Counted from the first letter of the stretch, positions 1 to 8,774 are shown. The stretch: DNA of 11,200 bases from JBDSTZ01 sp039927975 (GCA_039927975.1 JBDSTZ010000550.1:1-11200), one strand, 5' to 3'. The notes: a model not told the origin generated them from the sequence alone. Program-made: numbers and translations.

Positions 1-267
1 CCGGCCGCTCCGGCCGGCGCCATTTCCCCCAGCAGTCCTGGCGCGCTGCGCGGTCCCGCGCCGCCCGCCACGCCACGCCGGCGCCGCCGTCGCCGCATGC
101 AGTCGCGTGAACGATCGTCGTCCCCGACTCTCTTCCTGAAAATTTAATCTTGAAAAACCGGCTTTTCGGTGGCGTTTACACGCCCCGCTTTGCCAAAAGG
201 CCCAAGCAAAATCAGGGCTTGAGATTCGTCAATTGTTCCTCACTGTTGTTTCGTCGCTCCCATTGAT

Positions 268-283
268 GCGGTCGTTTGACCGC
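268..283 (+). repeat. Short perfect inverted repeat in the receptor leader
   Basis: GCGGTC at 268-273 and GACCGC at 278-283 form a perfect 6-bp stem with a 4-base loop. It lies about 120 bases before the receptor start codon. No T-run follows, so it is not an intrinsic terminator. It could be an operator half-site pair or an mRNA leader hairpin, or it could be chance in GC-rich DNA. Confidence 0.3.
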
Positions 284-324
284 TGAATGCGGGAGATGGT
301 TTGATGCCCTGGTCAGATGCATTT

Positions 325-354
325 TTGATACTGATTCTTTCCAATCGGCATCTT
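325..354 (+). promoter_or_regulatory. Candidate sigma-70-type promoter for the TonB-dependent receptor
   Basis: TTGATA (325-330) and CATCTT (349-354) are separated by 18 bases in an AT-rich stretch. Transcription would start near 361 and give a leader of about 42 bases before the ATG at 403. The -10 match is only three of six. A competing but weaker TTGAGA-based arrangement begins at 219. Confidence 0.25.
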
Positions 355-392
355 TCATCTTTTCCGCCAGCCGCAGGGCCCCCATCCATACC

Positions 393-397
393 AGGAG
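393..397 (+). promoter_or_regulatory. Ribosome binding site deciding the receptor start
   Basis: AGGAG ends five bases before the ATG at 403, a near-ideal Shine-Dalgarno arrangement. An upstream in-frame ATG at 304, with GGGAGA about nine bases before it, would add 33 residues ahead of a normal signal peptide, so 403 is preferred. Confidence 0.7.
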
Positions 398-402
398 CGA
401 CA

Positions 403-3114
403 ATGAGCACGCATGAAAAAGTTCTGTCTCGATCAGTCAGAGCCATTTTTTCCACCGGCATCGCGGCGGGCCTCGGCCTGGCCGCCGCGCCGGCGTTTTC
501 CCAAGAGGCCGAGGCGCCGGTGGCGCGCGTGGTCGTGACCGGCTCGGCGATCAAGCGCATCGACGCCGAAACGATGGTGCCGGTGACGATCGTCAAGATG
601 GAGGACATCAAGAAAAGCGGCGTCACCACCATCGAGCAGGTGATGGCCAGCCTGAGTTCGGTGCAGGTCCAGCAGAGCACCAGCCAGGTGGTCGGCCTGG
701 GCACCGGCGGCGCCGCCTTCGCCGACCTGCGCGGCGTCGGCGCGAACAAGACCCTGGTGCTGCTCAACGGCCGGCGGGTGGCCAACAATGCCTTCGACGG
801 CTCGGCGCCCGACCTCAACATGATTCCCTTCGCCGCGCTCGAACGGGTCGAGGTGCTGCGCGACGGCGCCTCCTCGCTGTACGGCAGCGACGCGGTGGGC
901 GGGGTGATCAACTTCATCACCCGCAAGAACCTGCGCGGCGCCACGCTCACGGTCGGCGCCGATTCGCCCGAGCATCCGGGCGGCGCGGCCAACAGCGCCA
1001 ACGCCGGCGTCGGCTTCGGCGACCTTGGCGCCGACGGCTACAACGTCTTCATGATGGTCGACCACCAGGCCACTCATCGCATCGGCGGCACCCAGCGGCC
1101 CTTCAACAAGCGCTACGCCGGCGGCATTTCGCCGACCACCAGCCCGGCCAATTTCTACCAGGGCGGCGTCAGCGACAATCCGGCGGCGCCTGACTGCACC
1201 AGCGCGAGCAACCTGATTCCGGGTCCCGGCGGGCATGGCTGCCAGATGACGACCTCGAGCTTCGTCGACTACATTCCCAAGAGCGAGCGCGACGCCGGCC
1301 TGGCGAAGGCGACCTTCAAGCTTGGCGCCGACCACGAGCTCGGCGTCGAGTACCTGGTCAGCCACAGCAAGGTCCAAAGCCAGATCGCACCGGTGCCCTA
1401 CGGCGGCTTGAACCAGAACAGCACGCGCCCGGACGGCACCCCCAATCCCTACTATCCCGGCAATCCGGGCGCGACGATTCCGCACATCAAGCTGTCGCCC
1501 GACTACGCGGAAGACGGCATGGATCCTTCCCTCAAGCCGGGCTTCATTCACGTCAAGTGGCGCGACCTGCCGAACGGGCCGCGCTCCGACGAGAACATCA
1601 ACGACCAGCAGCGCCTGGTCGTCTCGCTGGGCGGCACGCTGGCCGGCTGGGATTACGAGGCGGCAGTGAGCTACAACCGCAACAAGGTGCAGGAGTTCCT
1701 GCGCGGCTACAGCGACAGCGGCATTATCCGGCCCGGTGTGTTAAATGGCATCATCAACCCGTTCGGCGAGCAGGACGCCGCCGGCAGCGCCCTGATCGCC
1801 AGCGCCGCGCTCGACGGCAACGTGCAAAACGGCCAGGGCACCAGCAAGGGCGTCGACGCCCACGCCAGCCGCGAAGCGGGCGACTGGTTCGGCGCCGGCC
1901 GCCAGGTCGCGCTGGCGCTCGGCGTCCAATATGACCGCCAGGAATTTTCCAACACCGCCAACCCGGAGTACGCCGCCAGGGTCGTCGACAGCACCGGTAT
2001 CGATCCTGCGCTGTCGAACATCGGCGCGCGCAAGGTGCTGGCCGGCTATGTCGAATTGAACATGCCGGTCTTCAAGACGCTCGACCTCACCGCCGCCGTC
2101 CGCTACGACAAGTACAGCGATTTCGGCAGCACCACCAATCCGAAGGTGGGCTTCCGCTTCCAGCCAAACAAGCGTTTCCTGCTGCGCGGCTCGTATTCGA
2201 CCGGCTTTCGGGCGCCCTCGCTGTATGAGATCAACGCGGCCCAGACCTATACCAACACCGCCCTGCATGACGACCCGGTCAATTGCCCGGCTGGCGTGGC
2301 CGCGCCCGGCAAGCCGGAAGCGGCCAACTGCGGCCAGCAATTCCAGGCCCTGGCAGGCGGCAACAAGTCGCTGACCCCGGAAAAATCGCGGAACGCCGCG
2401 CTCGGCCTGGTGTTTGAACCGGCCAACAATCTGAGTCTCGGCATGGATCTCTGGTGGCTGCAGTTGCGCGACCAGATCGGTTCGCTCGACGAGAACGACG
2501 TGTTCGACTCGCTCGCGCTGTACGGCGACCTGTTCCACCGCAACGGGCTCGGCAACCTGGCCACCGACGGCTCGCAGTGCCCCGATCCAAACACCTGCGG
2601 CTACGTCGACCTGCGCACCCGCAACCTGGGCGACCTGCACACCAGCGGCATCGACTTGAGCGCCAACTACAAGCTGAAGACGGCGGCGCACGGCGCCTTC
2701 ACCTTCGCCGCCGGCGCCACCTGGGTGCACAAGTATGACTATCAGAACGCCAAGGGCGGCGCCTGGCATCCGAACGTCGGCGTGTACTCGGGCGCCGGTC
2801 CGGTCTTCAAATGGCAGGACAGCGTCAGCGTCAACTGGAGCGGCGGCAAGGTCGCCGCCGGCCTGAGCGGCCACTACAAGTCGGGCTACCTTGACGAGGA
2901 CGAGGAAAACCATGTCGCTTCCTACACAACCTGGGACGGCTTCGCCAGCGTCGAGGTATTCAAGGGCCTGACGGTCACGGCGGGCGCGCGCAACCTGTTC
3001 GACCGCGCCCCGCCGCTGAGCTTCCAAAGAAGGACCTTCCAGGCCGGCTACGATCCGCGCTACACCGATCCGACCGGCCGCGCCTACTACGTGCGGGCGA
3101 CCTACAGCTTCTAG
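403..3114 (+). CDS. TonB-dependent outer-membrane receptor
   Basis: This 903-residue protein is a complete TonB-dependent receptor, an outer-membrane beta-barrel that imports ligands using energy from TonB/ExbB/ExbD. A signal peptide covers about residues 1-33, ending AAAPAFS before QEAEAP. A TonB-box-like segment with VVVTGS follows, then a plug domain at roughly 50-170 with LVLLNGRRV and, from residue 148, RVEVLRDGASSLYGSDAVGG. The barrel carries typical motifs (GSYSTGFRAPSLYE, LTPEKS) and ends in an aromatic-rich strand with terminal Phe. Three close cysteine pairs (265/280, 628/643, 726/732) probably form disulfides in extracellular loops. The ligand cannot be read from the sequence. The ABC importer downstream suggests a peptide or similar compound, but a terminator separates the two. 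The start at 403 is set by an AGGAG site. Confidence 0.95.
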   Translation: MSTHEKVLSRSVRAIFSTGIAAGLGLAAAPAFSQEAEAPVARVVVTGSAIKRIDAETMVPVTIVKMEDIKKSGVTTIEQVMASLSSVQVQQSTSQVVGLGTGGAAFADLRGVGANKTLVLLNGRRVANNAFDGSAPDLNMIPFAALERVEVLRDGASSLYGSDAVGGVINFITRKNLRGATLTVGADSPEHPGGAANSANAGVGFGDLGADGYNVFMMVDHQATHRIGGTQRPFNKRYAGGISPTTSPANFYQGGVSDNPAAPDCTSASNLIPGPGGHGCQMTTSSFVDYIPKSERDAGLAKATFKLGADHELGVEYLVSHSKVQSQIAPVPYGGLNQNSTRPDGTPNPYYPGNPGATIPHIKLSPDYAEDGMDPSLKPGFIHVKWRDLPNGPRSDENINDQQRLVVSLGGTLAGWDYEAAVSYNRNKVQEFLRGYSDSGIIRPGVLNGIINPFGEQDAAGSALIASAALDGNVQNGQGTSKGVDAHASREAGDWFGAGRQVALALGVQYDRQEFSNTANPEYAARVVDSTGIDPALSNIGARKVLAGYVELNMPVFKTLDLTAAVRYDKYSDFGSTTNPKVGFRFQPNKRFLLRGSYSTGFRAPSLYEINAAQTYTNTALHDDPVNCPAGVAAPGKPEAANCGQQFQALAGGNKSLTPEKSRNAALGLVFEPANNLSLGMDLWWLQLRDQIGSLDENDVFDSLALYGDLFHRNGLGNLATDGSQCPDPNTCGYVDLRTRNLGDLHTSGIDLSANYKLKTAAHGAFTFAAGATWVHKYDYQNAKGGAWHPNVGVYSGAGPVFKWQDSVSVNWSGGKVAAGLSGHYKSGYLDEDEENHVASYTTWDGFASVEVFKGLTVTAGARNLFDRAPPLSFQRRTFQAGYDPRYTDPTGRAYYVRATYSF

Positions 3115-3133
3115 TCGTCGTCGTTGTCCCCTG

Positions 3134-3172
3134 CATGTCCGGCGTCACGCGACGCCGGGCATGTTGCATTTT
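3134..3172 (+). terminator. Rho-independent terminator after the receptor gene
   Basis: The arms 3134-3146 and 3151-3163 form a 13-bp stem with one G-U pair around a 4-base ACGC loop. TTGCATTTT follows at 3164-3172. The hairpin begins 19 bases after the receptor stop codon and separates it from the ABC operon. Confidence 0.75.
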
Positions 3173-3227
3173 GGCGGGCCGGCGGCGCCTGCCTGGCGGC
3201 GCACGGGGGAGGGGGCGGCGCGGCGAA

Positions 3228-3257
3228 TTGCCGCCGGGCCCGGGTTTGCGCTATTGT
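3228..3257 (+). promoter_or_regulatory. Candidate promoter for the ABC transporter operon
   Basis: TTGCCG (3228-3233) and TATTGT (3252-3257) are 18 bases apart, between the preceding terminator and the first permease. Transcription would start near 3264, leaving a leader of about 40 bases. Both hexamers are imperfect. The gap 3173-3227 before it is almost pure G/C and shows nothing else. Confidence 0.35.
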
Positions 3258-3302
3258 TGCAAGCGAGCGAATCCGATCCCGAACCGAAACTACCTCCCGA
3301 CC

Positions 3303-4241
3303 ATGCTCGCCTATATCCTGCGCCGCCTGTGGCAGATGCTGCCCACCATGGCCGGCGTGGTGCTGCTCGTGTTCATCCTGTTCAACTGGGTCGGCGGCGA
3401 CCCGGCCTATATCCTGGCCGGCAAGATGTCGGACGCCGACGCGATCGCCAACATCCGCCGCCAGCTCGGCGTCGACCAGCCCTACCACGTCCAGCTCGGC
3501 ATCTTCGTCAGGCAGATCCTCACCGCCGATTTCGGCAACGGCTGGAGCACCGGCGAGCCGGTCTCGCACATCATCGCCAGCCGCCTCGGTCCGTCGCTGA
3601 CGGTGCTGGTGCCGCTCACCCTGCTCGAAACCGCGCTCGGCGTCGCACTGGCGCTGGCGGTCGCCTTCGTGCGCGGCAGCCTGACCGACCGCGCCGTCAT
3701 GGTCGCCTGCACGGTCGGCATGTCGGTCAGCATCCTGGTCTACATCATCGCCTTCCAGTATGGCCTGGCGTACAAGCTCGGCTGGTTTCCGGTGCAGGGC
3801 TGGGGCGAGTCCCTGGGCGACAACCTGTTGCGCTACGCCAGCCTGCCGATCCTGATCGGGCTGGCCGTGTCGATCGCGCCGACCCTGCGGCTGTACCGCA
3901 GCTTTGTGCTCGACGAGGTGAACCAGGATTACGTGCGCACCGCGCGCGCCAAGGGATTGCCCGAGGCGCGCGTGATGTGGGTCCACGTGCTGCGCAACGC
4001 CGCCATCCCGATCATCACCCACGTGATGGCCAATCTGCCGGCGCTGCTGATCGGCGCTTTCCTGCTCGAGCGTTTTTTCGGCATTCCCGGCATCGGGCGC
4101 GAAGTGATCCTGGCCGTCGAGCGCAGCGATTTTCCGGTGATTAAGGCGATCACGGTCTATGTCGCCGCCGCCACCATGCTGTTCAACCTGCTGGCCGACC
4201 TGCTGTACCAGGCGGTCGACCCACGCGTGCAGTTGCATTGA
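3303..4241 (+). CDS. Peptide-type ABC transporter permease (DppB/OppB/YejB-like)
   Basis: This 312-residue inner-membrane protein is the first permease of a peptide/nickel-type ABC importer. The N-terminus (MLAYILRRLWQMLPTM) and a first membrane segment at about 10-32 are classic for the DppB/OppB family. Further hydrophobic segments lie near 95-125, 135-165, 178-200, 240-262 and 280-302. The cytoplasmic EAA loop that docks on the ATPase begins at about residue 209 (DYVRTARAKGLPEARVMW). The C-terminus ends in a typical DPRV segment. Length matches the family. The ATG at 3303 is chosen because it gives the family N-terminus; upstream in-frame codons encode non-conserved residues. No clear Shine-Dalgarno precedes it. 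Its stop codon overlaps the next gene's ATG by one base, indicating translational coupling. The substrate is unknown. Confidence 0.92.
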   Translation: MLAYILRRLWQMLPTMAGVVLLVFILFNWVGGDPAYILAGKMSDADAIANIRRQLGVDQPYHVQLGIFVRQILTADFGNGWSTGEPVSHIIASRLGPSLTVLVPLTLLETALGVALALAVAFVRGSLTDRAVMVACTVGMSVSILVYIIAFQYGLAYKLGWFPVQGWGESLGDNLLRYASLPILIGLAVSIAPTLRLYRSFVLDEVNQDYVRTARAKGLPEARVMWVHVLRNAAIPIITHVMANLPALLIGAFLLERFFGIPGIGREVILAVERSDFPVIKAITVYVAAATMLFNLLADLLYQAVDPRVQLH

Positions 4242-5340
4242 TGGACAAGGGTTACGCCGACAGCGCCGCCGACCGCGACGCCCACAGCTCGCCCGGTCTG
4301 TGGACCCTGGCCTGGCGCCGGCTGCGCCGCGACCGCCTCGGCATGGCCTCGCTGGCGGTGGTCGCGCTGTTCCTGCTGACGCTGCTGCTGTCGGCCAGCG
4401 GCTTGCTGGCCGCCGACTGGGAGCGCGAAGTGGCTGTCAACTATGCGCCGCCGAGCTGGCTGGCGCCGTCCGCTTCATCCACCGGCGCCGACGCCGGGCC
4501 GGCCTCGGCCGCGGCCCTTCCCGACAATCCCTTCGATCCGCTGGCCGACGACATCCGCGCGTTGCGTGGCGCCGGCGGCGAACGCTACGGCATCGCCGAT
4601 CCACTCGCCGATGAACTGGCCCAGCTGCGCCCGGGCGCCGCGCGCGGCAGTGCCGCCGCGCGCCGCGCCAGCCTGCCCTTCGGCGCCGACAAATGGGGCC
4701 ACGACATCGTCAAGAAAACCATCAAGGGCGGCGAAACCTCGATCGTGGTCGGGCTGGTGGCGGCACTGCTGGCGGTCGGCATCGGCACCGCGCTGGGCGC
4801 GCTGTCGGGCTATTTCGGCGGCGTCGTCGACGACTTGCTGACCTGGTTCTACAGCGTCTTCACCGCCATTCCGGCGATCCTGATGATCCTCACCGTGGCG
4901 GCCGTCTTGCAGCACAAGGGCGTGCTGACGATCGTGCTGATCCTCGGGCTGACCGGCTGGACCGGCCCCTACCGCCTGATGCGCGCCGAATACATGAAGC
5001 ACCGGCGCCGCGAATACGTGCTGGCGGCCGACGCCATCGGCGCTTCGCACTGGCGCAAGATGGCCTCGCACATCTTCCCCAACGTCAGCCACGTGGCGCT
5101 GGTGCAGCTGTCGATCCTGGTGGTCGGCTTCATCAAGGCCGAAGTCATCCTGAGCTTTCTCGGCTTCGGCGTGCCGGTCGGCACTGTGTCGTGGGGCAGC
5201 ATGCTCAACGAGGCGCAGAATGAACTGATCCTCGGCAAGTGGTGGCAGCTGGCGGCGGCGGCCGGCGCGATGGCGCTGCTGGTGACCGCGTTTTCGCTGC
5301 TGACCGATGCGCTGCGCGACGCGCTCGATCCCAAGTTGCG

Positions 5341-5344
<4 letters not shown>
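4241..5344 (+). CDS. Peptide-type ABC transporter permease (DppC/OppC/YejE-like) with extra periplasmic segment
   Basis: This 367-residue protein is the second permease of the importer. A cytoplasmic N-terminus (LAWRRLRRDRLGMASL) leads into the first membrane segment at about 36-60. The DppC-family hallmark seen as PFGADKWGHDIV starts at residue 146, followed by the permease domain and an EAA loop at about 258 (EYVLAADAIGASHWRKM). It ends DALRDALDPKLR, as usual in the family. Residues about 68-145, predicted periplasmic, are an Ala/Pro/Asp-rich insertion; typical DppC proteins are nearer 300 residues. YejE-type permeases are also longer in this region, and the fused ATPase next door fits a Yej-like layout. 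The ATG at 4241 shares its A with the upstream TGA; a TTG at 4238 is a less likely start. Confidence 0.92.
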
Positions 5345-7047
<1,703 letters not shown>

Positions 7048-7053
7048 TTCAAG

Positions 7054-7079
7054 GCACGCGCTTCGGCGCGCGCGCTTTT
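7054..7079 (+). terminator. Probable weak intrinsic terminator after the ABC operon
   Basis: Arms 7054-7061 and 7066-7073 pair around a stable-type TTCG tetraloop with one mismatch (A7056/C7071). A run of four T follows at 7076-7079. It starts seven bases after the operon's TAA. The short T-run makes termination likely to be partial. Confidence 0.45.
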
Positions 7080-7083
7080 CGGC

Positions 7084-7089
7084 TAAGAT
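7084..7089 (+). promoter_or_regulatory. Candidate -10 element placing the transcription start at the DedA start codon
   Basis: TAAGAT lies six bases before the ATG at 7096, so a normal -10 to +1 distance puts the transcript's first base on the start codon itself. There is no Shine-Dalgarno sequence. A -35 match is poor (CTTCGG at 7061-7066, inside the preceding hairpin). This supports a leaderless mRNA, though read-through from the ABC operon is an alternative. Confidence 0.4.
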
Positions 7090-7095
7090 AAGCGC

Positions 7096-8040
7096 ATGGC
7101 CCAGCTTATTCTCCTCATTCAGACCTACGGCGTGCTGATCGTGTTCGGCACCGTGCTGCTTGAGCAGATCGGCTTGCCGATTCCCGCCTTCCCGATCCTC
7201 ATCGTGGCCGGCGCGATGGCCGTCGACGACCAGATCAGCTGGCCGCTGTGCCTGGCCGTCAGCGTGGCCGCCTGCCTGATCAGCGATACCTTCTGGTACA
7301 AGGCGGGCCAGTTTTACGGCAAGCGCATCCTCAAGCTGCTGTGCAAAATCTCGCTCTCGCCCGATTACTGCGTCAGCCAGACCGAAGACAACTTCAACCG
7401 CTGGGGACCGAAGTCGCTGATCGTCGCCAAGTTCATCCCTGGCTTTAACACCATCGCCCCGCCACTGGCCGGCGCGATGGGCATCGGCGTCGCGCGTTTT
7501 CTGATGTTCAGCGTGGCCGGCGGCCTGCTGTGGAGCGGCGTCGGCATCGGCATCGGCGCCTACTTCCATTCGAGTATCGACCAGGTGTTGGACGCGCTCG
7601 GCACCATGGGCAGCACCGCGCTGATGGTCCTGCTGGTGCTGCTGGCGCTGTTCATCCTGTATAAATATATCGAGCGGCGCCGCTTTCGCGAAGCCTTGCA
7701 GGTCGAGCGGATCCACATGGATGAATTGCGCGACCTGATCGCCGGCGGCCACGACCCCATCCTGATCGACGCGCGCAGCAAGACTGCGCAGCAGCTCGAG
7801 GCGCCGATTCCGGGCGCGCTGATCTTCAACGATTGCGCGCCCGAGCAGTTCATCGCGGCGCTCGACAAGGACCGCCACATCGTCGTCTACTGCAGCTGCC
7901 CGAACGACGTCACCGCGGCCCAGGTTGCCAAGCAGTTGCTCGGCCAGGGCTTTCATCGCGCGCGGCCGCTGCATGGCGGGCTCGACGCGTACAACGCCCA
8001 TTATGCGCTGCCCGACGCCGATTCCGTGCCAGCTCACTGA
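7096..8040 (+). CDS. DedA-family membrane protein fused to a C-terminal rhodanese domain
   Basis: This 314-residue protein joins two modules. Residues 1-200 form a DedA/SNARE-associated domain, a family linked to membrane homeostasis, lipid (undecaprenyl phosphate) flipping and proton-dependent transport. E23 lies in the EQIGLPIPAFPILIVAGA re-entrant-type segment, and KFIPGFNTIAPPLAGAMG lies at about 111-128. The latter has Asn118 where many DedA proteins carry Arg. A membrane segment at about 172-192 leads into the cytoplasm. Residues about 205-310 form a rhodanese-like domain with LIDARS, the predicted active-site Cys266 in VVYCSCPND, a second Cys268, and LHGGLDAY near the end. Rhodaneses transfer sulfane sulfur or bind related species; the substrate here is unknown. 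DedA-rhodanese fusions occur in other proteobacteria. The gene stands alone between a weak terminator and the next promoter. Confidence 0.9.
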   Translation: MAQLILLIQTYGVLIVFGTVLLEQIGLPIPAFPILIVAGAMAVDDQISWPLCLAVSVAACLISDTFWYKAGQFYGKRILKLLCKISLSPDYCVSQTEDNFNRWGPKSLIVAKFIPGFNTIAPPLAGAMGIGVARFLMFSVAGGLLWSGVGIGIGAYFHSSIDQVLDALGTMGSTALMVLLVLLALFILYKYIERRRFREALQVERIHMDELRDLIAGGHDPILIDARSKTAQQLEAPIPGALIFNDCAPEQFIAALDKDRHIVVYCSCPNDVTAAQVAKQLLGQGFHRARPLHGGLDAYNAHYALPDADSVPAH

Positions 8041-8079
8041 CCGGGCGCGGGCGGTAGCGCCGCTGCTTCCTTGTCGGAT

Positions 8080-8102
8080 GCGATCAATGTTTCGTTGATT
8101 GC
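8080..8102 (+). repeat. Inverted repeat upstream of the small coiled-coil gene
   Basis: GCGATCAA (8080-8087) and TTGATTGC (8095-8102) pair over eight positions, with one G-U pair, around a 7-base loop. It lies 20 bases before a perfect TTGACA. With no T-run it resembles an operator or an mRNA end structure for the DedA gene rather than a standard terminator. Confidence 0.35.
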
Positions 8103-8122
8103 TGATGGTCTGTCCGTCACCC

Positions 8123-8151
8123 TTGACAATGCGTTGAGCGCGCATAAAGAT
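8123..8151 (+). promoter_or_regulatory. Candidate promoter for the small coiled-coil gene, possibly giving a leaderless mRNA
   Basis: A perfect -35 TTGACA lies at 8123-8128. The AT-rich TAAAGAT at 8145-8151 is at 16-17 bases spacing, with a poor match to TATAAT in either register. The transcription start would fall at about 8157-8158, on or next to the ATG at 8158. No Shine-Dalgarno precedes that ATG. Confidence 0.5.
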
Positions 8152-8157
8152 AGACCA

Positions 8158-8541
8158 ATGAACGATCTCACCCGCCCCGAAGTTGATGCAAAGCTAGCTG
8201 CTTCGGAGGCTAAGCTCGAAGCTCGACTGGCGAATTTCGACGCGAATCTGAAGTCTGGTTTTGCGGATCTGCGCTCAGATATGGCCCGTACCCAAGCTGA
8301 CGTGCACGCAAATGCATCACAGTTGCGCGCGGAAATGGCGCGCATGCAGACAGACGCTCACAAAAATACGGCCGACTTGATCCGCTGGGGCGTCGGCATT
8401 GGCATCGCCGGGGTCGCTGCGACCGTGGGATTACTCACCTACATGACCAAATTCCCCGCCCCTGGACAGAGTCAGGCGACTACCCCGATCGTCGTTTACG
8501 TCCAGCCGCCTGCGCCTGCCGCAGAGCCAAAGGCGAAGTAG
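8158..8541 (+). CDS. Small coiled-coil protein with a single membrane anchor, function unknown
   Basis: I do not recognise a named family. The 127-residue product begins MNDLTRPEVDAKLAASEAKL. Residues about 6-72 are charged and Ala/Leu-rich with heptad-like spacing, predicting a coiled coil with repeated LRSDMAR / LRAEMARM motifs. One membrane segment lies at about 77-98 (WGVGIGIAGVAATVGLL), followed by a Pro/Ala-rich tail ending AEPKAK. The layout resembles DUF1640-like or XhlA-like small membrane proteins, which is an analogy only. Third codon positions contain more A and T than in the flanking genes, which hints at recent acquisition. The ATG at 8158 is chosen because a TTGACA promoter lies just upstream; the frame could extend to a TTG at 8071, adding 29 less convincing residues. 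A large inverted repeat follows the stop. Confidence 0.72.
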   Translation: MNDLTRPEVDAKLAASEAKLEARLANFDANLKSGFADLRSDMARTQADVHANASQLRAEMARMQTDAHKNTADLIRWGVGIGIAGVAATVGLLTYMTKFPAPGQSQATTPIVVYVQPPAPAAEPKAK

Positions 8542-8551
8542 GGGCAGCCAT

Positions 8552-8594
8552 TCCCGGGAGGTAAGCTGCAGCTTGCTGACGTGACCTGCCGGGA
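8552..8594. repeat. Large inverted repeat with nested palindrome downstream of the small gene
   Basis: The 11-base arms 8552-8562 and 8584-8594 match at 10 of 11 positions. The 21-base loop holds a perfect 12-base palindrome, AAGCTGCAGCTT, at 8563-8574. It begins 10 bases after the TAG of the small gene. Only GACCTTTC follows, so there is no proper T-run. It may be a transcript-end structure, a bidirectional terminator-like hairpin, or a copy of a dispersed palindromic repeat. Confidence 0.6.
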
Positions 8595-8684
8595 GACCTT
8601 TCACCCGTTCACCGCCGCCCGCCGGACTGTTCCGTAGCGCGATTACGGTAAAGAGTTGGTCAATAATTATCTTTTTCCGTGTGA

Positions 8685-8693
8685 TGTTAAAAT
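8685..8693 (+). promoter_or_regulatory. Candidate extended -10 promoter for glk
   Basis: TGTTAAAAT contains the extended -10 TG (8685-8686) one base before TAAAAT (8688-8693). No good -35 is visible at 16-18 bases upstream, as is common for extended -10 promoters. Transcription would begin near 8700 and give a leader of about 75 bases. The stretch 8650-8710 is the most AT-rich of the intergenic region. Confidence 0.5.
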
Positions 8694-8774
8694 CCTGTAA
8701 CTAAACTACAAAGATGTCTTGCGCAGCGAAGCCCAATTCCTTTAAGCTACAGTTTGTTCTTAATTGCTTCCGTC

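Larger units (their letters stand above)
1..402. other. Upstream intergenic region, possibly with the edge of a neighbouring gene
   Basis: No gene is firmly supported here. Bases 1-120 are extremely GC-rich, and from about 135 the sequence becomes much more AT-rich, as expected for a promoter region. One + frame is open from base 1 to a TAA at 145-147 and would end in an Ala/Pro-rich stretch, seven arginines and a short tail, so it could be the 3' end of an upstream gene. On the - strand an ATG at 98 or 23 opens a frame running off the left edge; the ATG at 23 is preceded by a GGGGGA ribosome-binding-like run. Neither is long enough to judge. Bases 148-402 hold the leader of the TonB-dependent receptor gene. 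Confidence 0.4.

Noticed and set aside
301..402. In-frame N-terminal extension of the TonB-dependent receptor
   Set aside because: It would bury a normal signal peptide behind 33-34 extra residues, while the ATG at 403 has a near-ideal AGGAG site.
1741..3027. Long - strand open frame opposite the TonB-dependent receptor
   Set aside because: The + strand frame has a signal peptide, plug and barrel motifs throughout. The antisense translation has no recognisable domain.
3111..4238. - strand open frame opposite the first permease
   Set aside because: Gln/His/Asp-rich antisense composition with no motif, fully opposite a conserved membrane protein.
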